64,000 nucleotides of DNA. Source: Streptomyces canus (GTDB lineage: Bacteria; Actinomycetota; Actinomycetes; Streptomycetales; Streptomycetaceae). The DNA is taken from contig NZ_JAUSWW010000001.1 in assembly GCF_030815415.1 (NCBI RefSeq), positions 5,270,001-5,334,000 on the forward strand. The letters are read 5' to 3'. Of the stretch, positions 1 through 8,167 are shown piece by piece (within the stretch, counting starts at the first letter, position 1; each line of letters opens with the position of its first letter). Below the pieces are notes generated by a model. The model searched no databases and was not told where the DNA came from. It saw only the letters and a list, made by a program, of their open reading frames with translations. Position numbers and translations under genes: made by a program.

Positions 1-960
1 GAGCGTGACCTGTCGGTTGGTCAGCCCGCCACGCGCGCGACGCTCGTCCGCGGTGAGCGGAGTGTCCGAGGCCAGCGCGCCGGTGAGGCGCTCGGCGAAC
101 TCGGCCGCCGGCTTCTCCACGTCCTCCGCGGTGACCCCGCTCGGCAGGTCCCAGACCGGCACGGTGAGCCCGTGCGCGCGGAAGGAACCCACGAGCCGGG
201 TGCCCTCGCCGAGTCCGGCCCGGCCCGCCGCGTGCAGCCGCGCGAGCGCGTCCAGAAGCTGCTCCTCGGGATACGGCATGACCCAGCGCAGGTGGTTCTT
301 GTCCGGCGTCTCGCACCAGTAGGCGGCGTCCACGCCCTGGAGCTTGGCGGTGGGGATGGCCGCGGCGTTGGCGCGCTCCAGGGAGGCGGCCACCTCCGGG
401 CTGGAGTTCTCCGCGTCCGGCACCCAGAACTCGAAGCCCGTGTGCACGACTGGCTCGAACGTGCCTTCGGGGTCGAGCAGATCCTGCAGTCGCGGGCCGT
501 CGGCGGGGGCGCGGCGGCCCTGGACCGGGGTGCCCGGGTCGGCGGTGAGGGCGCGCTGGAGGGTGTCGGCGAGGTCGCGGCTGATGTCGCCCGACGCCGT
601 GTCGTTCTGCAGGCCCAGCAGCACCGAGCCGTCTTCGCGGCGCAGCGCCGGCCAGGCCATCGGCAGCACCGTGGCCAGCGAGACCGACGGGACGCCCTCG
701 GGGAGGCCGCCCTTCAGCGTCAGCTCGACCGTGGCGGCCGGCACCAGCTCGCGCAGGGCAACCCAGTCGCCCTCGCCCGGGAGCCCCTCGAACGGGCGCT
801 GCACCAGCTCGGTCACCGCGTGCGCGGCGGCCCGGCCGTGACAGGCCTTGTAGCGGCGGCCGCTGCCGCAGGGGCAGGGCTCGCGGGCACCGACGACCGG
901 GACCTCCCCGTCGGCGATCTGCGGGCCTTTGGCCTTCGTCTGGGGTCGCTTCTTGGCCAT
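1..960 (-). CDS. DUF5926-type protein with N-terminal SEC-C motif (C-terminus off window)
   Basis: The reading frame begins at ATG 960, with a GGGAGACC ribosome site 5-12 bases upstream, and stays open to the left edge, so about 320 residues are visible and the end is missing. A basic start (MAKKRPQTKAKGP) is followed by a SEC-C zinc motif near residues 28-41 (CPCGSGRRYKACHG), as at the end of SecA. The remainder resembles the Streptomyces DUF5926 family. Function is unknown; SEC-C motifs bind zinc and often mediate protein contacts. No signal peptide or membrane segment is seen, so it should be cytoplasmic. Family assignment is from recall of similar proteins. Confidence 0.8.
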   Translation of the reverse strand, partial: MAKKRPQTKAKGPQIADGEVPVVGAREPCPCGSGRRYKACHGRAAAHAVTELVQRPFEGLPGEGDWVALRELVPAATVELTLKGGLPEGVPSVSLATVLPMAWPALRREDGSVLLGLQNDTASGDISRDLADTLQRALTADPGTPVQGRRAPADGPRLQDLLDPEGTFEPVVHTGFEFWVPDAENSSPEVAASLERANAAAIPTAKLQGVDAAYWCETPDKNHLRWVMPYPEEQLLDALARLHAAGRAGLGEGTRLVGSFRAHGLTVPVWDLPSGVTAEDVEKPAAEFAERLTGALASDTPLTADERRARGGLTNRQVTL

Positions 961-1067
961 CGTGAGGTCTCCCGGTTACGGCTGGTCTCGTACGGCGGGA
1001 GCCTAGCCGTTCATGGGGCGACCGACGGGAACCTGTGGATAACCCCGGCGGTCCGGTAACGCCCCGT

Positions 1068-1132
1068 AGGGGCGCGGGGAACTGCACGACGGCGCGGGGA
1101 ACTGCAGGACCAGCCACGACGGAGCCGCAGCC
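1068..1132 (+). repeat. Dispersed intergenic repeat, copy A (partly duplicated)
   Basis: Contains GGCGCGGGGAACTGC twice in tandem, followed by GACCAGCCAC and a short GC-rich tail. The same block recurs at 41915-41962 and 46621-46665, and as a diverged inverted copy at 53021-53083, always between genes. It resembles a REP-like element common in Streptomyces genomes. Here it lies between two minus-strand genes. Confidence 0.65.
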
Positions 1133-1167
1133 GAGGGCGGACCGTCGCGGCCTTCCCGGCGGAGCGT

Positions 1168-1806
1168 CTAGTCCAGGTCGGTGAACGCGTCCGCGAAGTC
1201 CAGACCGGCCATCGTCGACACCGAGGGCGCCGTGATGCGCGTGGCGAAGTCGTCGCGGCGGTGACAGGCGTCCGGGTCGTGCACGTCGTCGTGGACGACC
1301 ACCCACACCGTGACCTCGCCGCGGGCGTCGTCCCTGACGCCCCAGTCGTCGGACAGTGCGGTGATGATGTTCAGCCCGCGGCCGCCGTGCGCGGTGACCG
1401 AGGGCGTGGCCGGAGCAGGGCGGGTGGGCCCGCCGCCGTCCGTCACCTCGACCGTGAGTCTGCCCCCGGTGTCCACCCGCCAGGCGGCGCGGACATCGCC
1501 GTCCCCGGCCAGGGCGTCGCCCAGTGGCCGGCCGTGCTTGCACGCATTGCTCAAGAGTTCGGAAAGAATGAGTACGGCGTCGTCGATGACCGCTTCCGAC
1601 ACGCCACCTCTGCGCAGCTGAGAACGCATCCGGTGTCTTGCTTCCCCCACGCCCGCAGGGCCATGGGGTACGGCCATGCTCGACGACGTGGGCACCTCCT
1701 GTGCCACCACCAACGCCACCCCCGAGACCTCCTTTGCCCCACGCCACGGAGTGGATGCCCCATTGGCCTGTACCGGAAACCGGCCAATCAAGGTCCGCTG
1801 ACGCAT
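1168..1806 (-). CDS. ATP-binding regulatory protein (anti-sigma / GHKL kinase-like ATPase)
   Basis: Streptomyces have many small GHKL ATPases related to anti-sigma factors SpoIIAB/RsbW. The HATPase fold covers roughly residues 60-190: an N-box with E-L-L-S-N-A-C-K-H, a D-G-G motif (VTDGGGP) and a G-rich lid (AHGGRGLNIITALSDDWG). It should bind ATP and may phosphorylate or sequester an anti-anti-sigma or sigma factor. ATG 1806 gives 212 residues; an in-frame ATG at 1920 would add 38 Pro/Ser-rich residues. No strong ribosome site is seen at either start. No partner gene adjoins it, so its target is unknown. Confidence 0.75.
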   Translation of the reverse strand: MRQRTLIGRFPVQANGASTPWRGAKEVSGVALVVAQEVPTSSSMAVPHGPAGVGEARHRMRSQLRRGGVSEAVIDDAVLILSELLSNACKHGRPLGDALAGDGDVRAAWRVDTGGRLTVEVTDGGGPTRPAPATPSVTAHGGRGLNIITALSDDWGVRDDARGEVTVWVVVHDDVHDPDACHRRDDFATRITAPSVSTMAGLDFADAFTDLD

Positions 1807-1959
1807 TCGTAACGATCGAATACGGTCCGAACGCGCCGGAGCACACCCTGTAATCGACTGGCTGGATTTCGACGTCCTGGCCGGGTTGGGAGAATGCGGG
1901 TGCCCGGGTGGTCGGGTCAAGATGTCGTCACAGGTCTTTACCAGTTGTCGGCGTTTTGG

Positions 1960-2769
1960 TTATCTGCCCAGCTGGCGCAGGACTGCGCGCGGTCGGTTGG
2001 TAATGATCGCGTCGATGCCGAGCTCGACACAGAGATCCACGTCCTCGGGCTCGTTCACCGTCCATACGTGCACCTGGTGACCGGCTCGTTTCAGCCGCTC
2101 GATGTACGCCGGGTGATTGCGCACGATCCGGATCGAGGGCCCCGCGATGCGGACGCCCGCCGGAAGTCGACCGTCCCTCAGCCGGGGCGAGACGAACTGC
2201 ATCAGATAGACCGTGGGCAGCGCCGACGAGGCGGCACGCACGCGATGCAGCGAGCGGGCCGAGAAGCTCATGATCCGCACCGGGGAGTCGGCGGCCGAGG
2301 CGGGCGCGTCCAGCCCGAACCGTTTCAGCAGGACGAGCAGCCGCTCCTCCACCTGCCCGGCCCAGCGGGTGGGGTGCTTGGTCTCGATGGCCAGCTCCAC
2401 CCGCCGCCCCGAGTCCGCGACCAGCTCGAGGAGCCGCTCCAGCGTCAGTACGGAGGTGTCCTCACGGTCCTCCGGGCGGTGCTCCCAGTCGGGCTCCTCG
2501 TCCCGGTTCCGCCAGGAGCCGAAGTCCAGGGCGGCCAGGTCGGCCAGCTCCAGGGCGGAGACCGCCCCGCGCCCGTTGGACGTACGGTTGACGCGTCGGT
2601 CGTGGACGCAGACGAGATGGCCGTCGGCGGTCAGGCGCACATCGCACTCGAGGGCGTCGGCACCGTCCTCGATCGCCTTCTTGTACGCGGCCAGAGTGTG
2701 CTCCGGGGCCTCTTCGGAGGCTCCACGGTGAGCGACGACCTGAATGCTTTGCTGCCGTGCGTGGGTCAC
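1960..2769 (-). CDS. Glycerophosphodiester phosphodiesterase
   Basis: A GDPD TIM-barrel protein of 269 residues that hydrolyses glycerophosphodiesters to glycerol-3-phosphate and an alcohol. The active-site signature is clear: HRGASEEAPEHT near the start, the E-x-D metal pair in DALECDVRLTADG, and the general-acid His in VCVHD. The C-terminal strand (GHQVHVWTVNEPED) and the final GIDAIITNRP block are typical of the family. GTG 2769 is preferred because it falls just before the first conserved strand (QVVAHRG); a longer frame to 2880 adds an unconserved leader. No signal peptide, so it is probably cytoplasmic. Confidence 0.9.
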   Translation of the reverse strand: MTHARQQSIQVVAHRGASEEAPEHTLAAYKKAIEDGADALECDVRLTADGHLVCVHDRRVNRTSNGRGAVSALELADLAALDFGSWRNRDEEPDWEHRPEDREDTSVLTLERLLELVADSGRRVELAIETKHPTRWAGQVEERLLVLLKRFGLDAPASAADSPVRIMSFSARSLHRVRAASSALPTVYLMQFVSPRLRDGRLPAGVRIAGPSIRIVRNHPAYIERLKRAGHQVHVWTVNEPEDVDLCVELGIDAIITNRPRAVLRQLGR

Positions 2770-3018
2770 CGCGTCATGGTGCCACCGCACCGGGGTACGC
2801 GTCGCACGAGGAGGGCGCCAAGATGCGTCCGGTTCGCCGGACAGGTCCCATATAAAGGAAAGTCGCGGACCCACAGCCACCGCTTATGGTGCTCTGACGG
2901 CCTGTGGGAAAAGCTGACGGCATACAAAAGCACATGCACAGCTGCATCGCGCCGGACCGTCGGCAAGCGTGAACGAGCGTGACATCAGGACAACAGCCGT
3001 GGATCGAGGAGAAAAGCT

Positions 3019-4503
3019 GTGAGCACCGAGAACGAGGGCACTGCGGTACCCCCGGCCCCGTCCGCACCTCCCGTGCCGGTGGATTCCCCCGCAGCCTCCC
3101 CGCAGGCGACCGCGCCCGGCAGCGGCGCCCCGACGACCCAGTTCCCCACGACGCCCCCGCACGCCCCCGGCGCACCGGAGCAGGAACTGGTCCACGCGGG
3201 CCAGGCACCGGCGTACGCCTCGGCGAGCGCGGGCGGTCCGCAGGGCGGCGCTGCCCCGGGCCAGGCGCCGGACGGCTCGTGGCCGCCCCCGCCCCCGGCC
3301 ACCCCGTCGTACGCCGACAGCGGCTCGGGCGGTGCGGGTGGCGGTGGCTGGGGCGCCTCCTACCAGCAGCCCGCCCCGAAGTCCCGCCGCGGCCGCGGCG
3401 GCCTGATGGCGGCGGTCCTGATCGCCGCGCTGGTCGCGGGCGGCCTGGGCGGCGGCCTCGGCTACACCCTGGCCAGGAACGACGACAACGGCTCGTCGAC
3501 CACCGTCTCGGCCTCCGACAGCGGCGGCTCCGTCAAGCGTGACGCCGGCACGGTCGCGGGCGTGGCCGCCATGGCCCTGCCGAGCACGGTCACCATCCAG
3601 GCCGAGTCCAGCAGCGGCGAGGGCGGCACCGGCACCGGCTTCGTCTTCGACACCGAGGGCCACATCGTCACCAACAACCACGTCGTGGCGGACGCGGTGG
3701 ACGGCGGCAAGCTGACCGCGACCTTCCCGAGCGGCAAGAAGTACGACGCCGAGGTCGTGGGCCACGCGCAGGGCTACGACGTGGCGGTGATCAAGCTCAA
3801 GAACGCGCCGAGCGACTTGAAGCCGCTGACGCTGGGCAACTCGGACAAGGTGGCGGTGGGCGATTCGACGATCGCCATCGGCGCCCCCTTCGGCCTCTCC
3901 AACACGGTCACGACGGGCATCATCAGCGCGAAGAACCGCCCGGTCGCGTCGAGCGACGGCAGCGGCTCGAACGCGTCCTACATGAGCGCCCTGCAGACGG
4001 ATGCCTCGATCAACCCGGGCAATTCGGGCGGCCCCCTCCTGGACGCCCAGGGCAATGTGATCGGCATCAACTCCGCGATCCAGTCCAGCAGCAACGGCGG
4101 CCTGGGCGGCACCAGCCAGTCCGGCTCGATCGGCCTCGGCTTCGCCATCCCGATCAACCAGGCCAAGTACGTGGCCCAGCAGCTGATCAAGACCGGCAAG
4201 CCGGTGTACGCCAAGATCGGCGCCTCGGTCTCCCTGGAGGACTCCACGGGCGGCGCGAAGATCACCGAGCAGGGCGCCAGCGGCTCCGACGCGGTCGAGG
4301 CGGGCGGCCCGGCGGCCAAGGCGGGCCTCAAGCCCGGCGACGTCATCACCAAGCTCGACGACCGGGTCATCGACTCCGGTCCCACCCTCATCGGCGAGAT
4401 CTGGACCCACCAGCCCGGCGACAAGGTCAAGATCACCTACGAACGCGACGGCAAGACCAACACCGTGGATCTCACCCTGGGTTCCCGGGAGGGCGACAGC
4501 TGA
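3019..4503 (+). CDS. Membrane-anchored HtrA/DegP-type serine protease with PDZ domain
   Basis: This 494-residue protein has a Pro/Ala/Gly-rich cytoplasmic N-terminus (about residues 1-130), one membrane segment (about 135-155), then an extracytoplasmic trypsin-like domain. The catalytic triad is visible: His221 (TNNHVV), Asp254 (GYDVAVIKL) and Ser336 (NPGNSGGPLLD). A single C-terminal PDZ domain (about 400-490) has the usual GPAAKAGLKPGDVI substrate-binding loop. Such proteases degrade misfolded secreted proteins and are usually induced by envelope stress. GTG 3019 follows a GAGGAG ribosome site. A strong terminator follows immediately and runs into the downstream tRNA. Confidence 0.93.
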   Translation: MSTENEGTAVPPAPSAPPVPVDSPAASPQATAPGSGAPTTQFPTTPPHAPGAPEQELVHAGQAPAYASASAGGPQGGAAPGQAPDGSWPPPPPATPSYADSGSGGAGGGGWGASYQQPAPKSRRGRGGLMAAVLIAALVAGGLGGGLGYTLARNDDNGSSTTVSASDSGGSVKRDAGTVAGVAAMALPSTVTIQAESSSGEGGTGTGFVFDTEGHIVTNNHVVADAVDGGKLTATFPSGKKYDAEVVGHAQGYDVAVIKLKNAPSDLKPLTLGNSDKVAVGDSTIAIGAPFGLSNTVTTGIISAKNRPVASSDGSGSNASYMSALQTDASINPGNSGGPLLDAQGNVIGINSAIQSSSNGGLGGTSQSGSIGLGFAIPINQAKYVAQQLIKTGKPVYAKIGASVSLEDSTGGAKITEQGASGSDAVEAGGPAAKAGLKPGDVITKLDDRVIDSGPTLIGEIWTHQPGDKVKITYERDGKTNTVDLTLGSREGDS

Positions 4504-4537
4504 CCCACGCGCGCGCGTGCTCACCGGTTACTCTGGT

Positions 4538-4568
4538 CCCCGCGCCACCGATCACGGGTGGCGCGGGG
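4538..4568 (+). terminator. Strong stem-loop ending the htrA transcript
   Basis: A perfect 12-bp stem (CCCCGCGCCACC with GGTGGCGCGGGG) and a 7-base loop lie 35 bases after the protease stop. The last two bases of the right arm are the first two bases of the following tRNA-Ser, so the two features share sequence. Confidence 0.8.
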
Positions 4569-4651
4569 TGGGTTGCCCGAGCGGCCTAAGGGAACGGTCT
4601 TGAAAACCGTCGTGGCGCAAGTCACCGTGGGTTCAAATCCCACACCCACCG
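4567..4651 (+). tRNA. tRNA-Ser (anticodon UGA)
   Basis: A class II tRNA of 85 nt. Acceptor GGTGGGT pairs with ACCCACC, followed by discriminator G. The anticodon stem ACGGT/ACCGT encloses loop CTTGAAA, giving anticodon TGA at 4601-4603. A long variable arm is present, and the T-arm is GTGGG TTCAAAT CCCAC. CCA is not encoded. A terminator hairpin follows. Confidence 0.96.
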
Positions 4652-4660
4652 CATATGAAC

Positions 4661-4691
4661 GGCCCCTGACCAGGTAAATCGGTCAGGGGCC
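4661..4691 (+). terminator. Terminator of tRNA-Ser(UGA)
   Basis: An 11-bp perfect stem (GGCCCCTGACC / GGTCAGGGGCC) with a 9-base loop begins 10 bases after the tRNA end. Confidence 0.8.
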
Positions 4692-4795
4692 GTCGTGCTG
4701 TGCGCGGACTCCAGGGTCGGGAGTCGTTCGCCCGAAGGGATACGGCCGATCCCCGTGCCTCCGTACGCCTTCCCGGTCCGCGACAAGCGGTTCGG

Positions 4796-5254
4796 CTACA
4801 GCTCGTAGTCCCGGGCCAGTTCGTCCCACGCCACGTCCCGCAGCCCGGCCTCCGCGTCGCAGCCCGACGGCACCTGCGTGGTGGGCTGGAACCAGATGAC
4901 CGTGAGGTCTGACCGGTACAGGACCGGATCGTGGGCCGGGTTCATGGCGTCGGAGCGGAAGCGGCCCACGCACGCCACCGACGGGAGCACCTCCACCGGG
5001 CCGAACGCACCCGCGTACTGGTCCGGGTACTCCCGCGGCGGCGGGACCAGGTGGACCGGCGTCCTCGGGAAATCCCGCTCCGCCGACTGCAACAGGCCTT
5101 TGATCTTCATCTCGTTGACCGGCTTGCAGGGATAGCCCTCCAGCATTCCGCCGTACGTCGAGGAGAGCCGCAGCTCGGAGAGGTCGATGCTGCGGCCGGA
5201 GGTCAGGACGAGGCGGGCCAGTGTCGTGGTCGGCACTCTAGGTCGGTGGTGCAT
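4796..5254 (-). CDS. Conserved hypothetical protein, 152 aa
   Basis: I do not recognise a domain. The frame starts at ATG 5254 with GGGAGC 3-8 bases upstream, and reads MHHRPRVPTTTLARLVLTSG. Acidic and aromatic residues are spread through it and the end is rich in Asp/Glu (DVAWDELARDYEL). There is no signal peptide or membrane segment. It lies 44 bases downstream of the prim-pol gene on the same strand, and such pairs recur in Streptomyces, so the two may form an operon. A 403-residue open frame running through to 6007 is an accident of GC bias; only its last 152 residues have coding character. Confidence 0.65.
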   Translation of the reverse strand: MHHRPRVPTTTLARLVLTSGRSIDLSELRLSSTYGGMLEGYPCKPVNEMKIKGLLQSAERDFPRTPVHLVPPPREYPDQYAGAFGPVEVLPSVACVGRFRSDAMNPAHDPVLYRSDLTVIWFQPTTQVPSGCDAEAGLRDVAWDELARDYEL

Positions 5255-5298
5255 CGAGCTCCCGTGAATTTCATGGCCGACGCCGGTTCGTACGCGCC

Positions 5299-6165
5299 TT
5301 ACGGCCGGTGCCCCGTCATGCGTGCCGCCGACGCGATCGTCGCGCGGGCCTCGCGTTCGGTCAGGCCGGTGTTGAGGGCCGCGTCGACCAGGGGGTCGAC
5401 GAGGGCGGGGCCGATGCCGTCCTCGTAGGCGCGGCAGGCCGCCCAGAACAGGCGGGTGTTGCGCTGTCCCTCGTGCGCGGCGAGGACGAACTGGACCAGA
5501 CCCTGACCGTGGTCGCCCGCCGACGGGGGCGTGGGGTGGTGGGTGCGGAGCGGGGGCAGCAGGAGGCGCAGCAGGGCGGGCGGACAGGCGGCGGGGGACA
5601 GATGGGCCGTACCGGGGGCCGTCGCGTACATGCCATGGTCGGTGCGGGAGCCGGGGCCTACGAGGTAGCCGCCGGCGCCTCGGATGTCGATGCCGGGGGC
5701 CAGGCGGCCGGCCGAGTTGGGCACGACGACGTCGGGCGGGCCGCTCAACCAGAGGTGGCGGCCGCCGCTCGGGGTCAGGACGACGACCGTGGCGGGGATC
5801 GTGAACAGGTGGCGCAGGGCCAGCTCGCGCAGGGCCGCCGAGGAGTCCGTGTCCGACTTCGTGTCGAGGTCGATGCCGATCAGGTGGTGGGGCGGGAGGC
5901 CGCAGGCGATGCCGTAGCCCGTCGCCCAGGGGGCCGCGGAGAACAGTTCGCGGATGCGGTTCGGGTCGGTGGCGGCGTCGTAGACCCCGTGGCCGAAGCG
6001 GCCGCACTCGCCGTGGCAGGGCGGGGCCTCGGGGTCGTCGCGGTGCGGGGAGCGCAGGGCCGGGAGTTTCGAACGGGACAGGGGGATGACGGCCAGGCCG
6101 CGTTCGGCGGCTGACAGGGCGTGGGCGAGGGCCAGCGTCGTGGCCTGCCGGTCTGTGGTGGCCAT
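5299..6165 (-). CDS. Bifunctional DNA primase/polymerase domain protein
   Basis: An N-terminal prim-pol domain (about residues 10-200) of the kind found in plasmid and phage replication proteins and widely in actinobacteria. Typical blocks are ALSAAERGLAVIPL near the start, the acidic pair in LIGIDLDTKS, and PSGGRHLWL followed by GIDIRGAGGYLVGPGS. The C-terminal part (NTRLFWAACRAYEDG...) is the helical segment often linked to prim-pol. No helicase domain is attached, and at 288 residues it is a stand-alone form whose role is uncertain. Start chosen at ATG 6165; GTG 6183 in frame is possible. Neither has a good ribosome site. Confidence 0.82.
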   Translation of the reverse strand: MATTDRQATTLALAHALSAAERGLAVIPLSRSKLPALRSPHRDDPEAPPCHGECGRFGHGVYDAATDPNRIRELFSAAPWATGYGIACGLPPHHLIGIDLDTKSDTDSSAALRELALRHLFTIPATVVVLTPSGGRHLWLSGPPDVVVPNSAGRLAPGIDIRGAGGYLVGPGSRTDHGMYATAPGTAHLSPAACPPALLRLLLPPLRTHHPTPPSAGDHGQGLVQFVLAAHEGQRNTRLFWAACRAYEDGIGPALVDPLVDAALNTGLTEREARATIASAARMTGHRP

Positions 6166-6512
6166 GACTCTATTTTCGTACACCTGTTCGAGAAAGGGAA
6201 GCGTATTCCAGAGCGACTCGCCGAGCGGGGCGAGTTGGCCGGAAAAGCGCCGGAACGCTTCACCTCTTGCGGCACTTGGGACGGGTATGCCCGTATCGCC
6301 CCGACCTGATGCTCAAAGTCGTGAAAGGGGTTTATCGACTTGTCCTCACGCTTCAGGGGGAATGGTCGCTTCCGGACTGGTTTGCCAGGGATCCGGTGGG
6401 CGACTCTGATTTCGCGACGTCGTGATCGACTCCGAGGCGGTCGGCCAACTGCCCGGGAAGAAGCCTTACTTGACGTACTTCCGGCTATGAAGCCGGGTTC
6501 TGGAGGAAGGAC
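6166..6512. other. 347-base intergenic region between divergent genes
   Basis: No gene seen. It must hold the promoters of the prim-pol gene (leftward) and the small secreted protein (rightward). It is less GC-rich than its neighbours, with TTTCGTACACC and TTATCGACTTGTCC stretches. The ribosome site GGAGGA of the rightward gene lies at its right end. Confidence 0.5.
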
Positions 6513-6827
6513 ATGGCAAGCATCCGTACCGCCCGCGTCATCGCCGCCGTCTCCGCCCTTCCGCTCGCCGCCGCGCTCTTCACCGGCGTCGCGACGGCGG
6601 ACAACGGTGGCTTCGCGGACGACGGATCGAACGCGGGTGTCACGAGCATCGTCGGCAGCGGTGTCGGTGGCACCAACAACGGCAACTCGTCCACCACGCA
6701 GCAGAACGCGGTGGGCTCCGGTGCCTCGAACCAGAGCAACACCGCGCAGGTCAACGGCTCCGCGTTCACGGCCATCAATCAGGGCAACGACAACACGTCC
6801 ATCAACTTCACCCCGCTGTGGTGGTGA
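6513..6827 (+). CDS. Small secreted Asn/Gln/Ser/Gly-rich protein
   Basis: A 104-residue protein with an obvious Sec signal peptide (MASIRTARVIAAVSALPLAAALFTGVATA, cleavage expected near residue 29). The mature part of about 75 residues is poor in charge and rich in Asn, Gln, Ser, Gly and Thr, with motifs such as NNGNSS, NQSNTAQVNGS and NQGNDNTSINF. That composition and spacing recall curlin-like or other self-assembling surface proteins, but it is not a chaplin (no paired Cys, no GNH motif) and I cannot place it in rodlins. GGAGGAAGGAC directly precedes ATG 6513. A terminator hairpin follows at once, so it is probably monocistronic. Confidence 0.78.
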   Translation: MASIRTARVIAAVSALPLAAALFTGVATADNGGFADDGSNAGVTSIVGSGVGGTNNGNSSTTQQNAVGSGASNQSNTAQVNGSAFTAINQGNDNTSINFTPLWW

Positions 6828-6835
6828 GCTGAGGA

Positions 6836-6855
6836 GCCGCCGCCCAGGCGGTGGC
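6836..6855 (+). terminator. Hairpin after the small secreted protein
   Basis: A 9-bp stem (GCCGCCGCC / GGCGGTGGC, one G-T pair) with a 2-base loop starts 8 bases after the stop codon. Confidence 0.55.
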
Positions 6856-6966
6856 CCCGGTCTCGGACCGGGCGTGCTTCATGGGGTGTGACGCGTCTGC
6901 GCGGCGGTGCTTCGGCATCGCCGCGCAGGTGTTTGTGCGTACGGCCGCGGATGCCGGGGGCGAGCC

Positions 6967-7061
6967 TGAGACTCCGGCCGGGAATGCCGACTCTGGCCGG
7001 ACCTGCCGACTCCGGCCGGGGGCCTGACGACTCCGTCCGGGGGCCTGACGACTCCGTCCGG
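6967..7061. repeat. Short tandem repeat, ACTCCGGCCGGG-type
   Basis: Three copies of a 21-bp unit begin at 7008, 7029 and 7050, built on GACTCCGTCCGGGGGCCTGA. More degenerate copies of ACTCC/ACTCTGGCCGG lie to the left from 6967. There is no coding potential of its own and no spacer structure, so it is not a CRISPR array. It lies between a terminator and the promoter of the acyl-CoA operon. Confidence 0.7.
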
Positions 7062-7094
7062 GCCGGTGAACATCCGCCTTGACAGCGCACGTCA

Positions 7095-7111
7095 TCTGAC
7101 GGACAGTCAGA
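7095..7111. promoter_or_regulatory. 6-5-6 palindromic operator candidate upstream of the acyl-CoA operon
   Basis: TCTGAC-GGACA-GTCAGA is a perfect inverted repeat 105 bases before the first start codon. A TTGACA hexamer at 7079-7084 could be the -35 box, which would place the palindrome over the -10 region. TetR-type repressors of acyl-CoA catabolism commonly bind such sites; the regulator is not in the window. Confidence 0.5.
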
Positions 7112-7216
7112 AATCTTCGTCGGATTCGTGGGAACCCCGGCGGCGGCAGCGGTGTACCAGAAGTGTCGATACGAAACGGGCGGGACGAACGGGACCACGA
7201 GGACGAGGGGGAGGCC

Positions 7217-8167
7217 ATGGCCGACGAACTGGAGCAGCGACTGAAGACGTACGAGGGCCGGCCCGCCGCCGTCTCCGGCGCCGGCAAGGACCCCGTCAAC
7301 GCGCCCATGATCAGGCACTGGTGCGAGGCCATGGGCGACACCAATCCGGCCTACTCCGGCCCGGACGCCATCGCCCCGCCCACCATGCTCCAGGCATGGA
7401 CGATGGGCGGCCTCTCCGGACATACGGACCGCTCGTCGGCCTACGACGAACTGCTCACCCTCCTCGACGAGGCGGGCTGCACCTCGGTCGTCGCCACCGA
7501 CTGCGAGCAGGAGTACATCCGCCCCCTGCGCCCCGGCGACGAGATCACCTTCGACGCGGTGATCGAGTCGGTGTCGCCCCGCAAGACGACGAAGCTCGGC
7601 ACGGGTCACTTCGTCACGACCCGTATGGACATCCGCGTCGGCCCCGACCTCGCCGGCACCCACCGCTTCCGCATCCTCAAATACGCCCCCGCGTCCGCGC
7701 GACAGCGGCAACCGGACCAGGCACCCCGCCGCCCCCGCCCCGTCATCAACCGCGACAACGCCGGTTTCTGGGAAGGCGTCCGCGAACACCGCCTCCTCAT
7801 CCAGCGCTGCACCGCCTGCGGCACCCTGCGCCACCCCTGGCTGCCCGGCTGCAACACCTGCGGCCACCCGGAGTGGGACACCGTCGAGGCGAGCGGCACC
7901 GGCACGGTCCATTCGTACGTCGTCATGCACCACCCGCCCTTCCCGGCCTTCGACCCTCCGTACGCGGTCGGCCTGATAGAGCTCACGGAAGGCGTGCGCA
8001 TGATCAGCAATGTGACCGGGGTGCCGTACGACAAGGTGCGGATCGGCATGCCCGTGAGGCTCGAATTCAGGGAGTACGACGAGGAGTTGGTGCTCCCGGT
8101 CTTCCGGGTCGAGGAAGGCCTGTACGGGAAGGGGTCGCATGAGGAGGGGTCCCATGCACGTCGGTGA
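7217..8167 (+). CDS. MaoC-like / DUF35 OB-fold fusion, ChsH2-like
   Basis: A 316-residue protein with a MaoC-like hot-dog half (about 1-150) joined to a DUF35 half (about 175-300). The DUF35 part starts with a zinc ribbon (CTACG ... CNTCG) followed by an OB fold. This domain order is that of mycobacterial ChsH2, the non-catalytic partner in the ChsH1-ChsH2 enoyl-CoA hydratase for the C3 steroid side chain, whose DUF35 domain docks the aldolase Ltp2. The next two genes encode a MaoC protein and a thiolase-fold lipid-transfer protein in that order. ATG 7217 follows GGGGGAGG; an upstream in-frame ATG (7163) lacks a ribosome site. Its actual substrate is inferred. Confidence 0.82.
   Translation: MADELEQRLKTYEGRPAAVSGAGKDPVNAPMIRHWCEAMGDTNPAYSGPDAIAPPTMLQAWTMGGLSGHTDRSSAYDELLTLLDEAGCTSVVATDCEQEYIRPLRPGDEITFDAVIESVSPRKTTKLGTGHFVTTRMDIRVGPDLAGTHRFRILKYAPASARQRQPDQAPRRPRPVINRDNAGFWEGVREHRLLIQRCTACGTLRHPWLPGCNTCGHPEWDTVEASGTGTVHSYVVMHHPPFPAFDPPYAVGLIELTEGVRMISNVTGVPYDKVRIGMPVRLEFREYDEELVLPVFRVEEGLYGKGSHEEGSHARR

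Noticed and set aside
2884..4524. A 546-residue leftward open frame opposite the HtrA gene
   Set aside because: It mirrors the HtrA codons, has a Gly/Arg/Ala/Asp-biased sequence with no domain, and the sense strand shows a complete protease with its catalytic triad.
4796..6007. A 403-residue leftward open frame joining two genes
   Set aside because: Its first 250 residues are an Arg/Pro-rich shadow of the prim-pol gene. Only the last 152, starting at ATG 5254 with a ribosome site, look like a real protein.
6967..7061. CRISPR or coding repeat
   Set aside because: The unit is 21 bp and contiguous, with no spacers. Frames through it only extend shadows of neighbouring genes.
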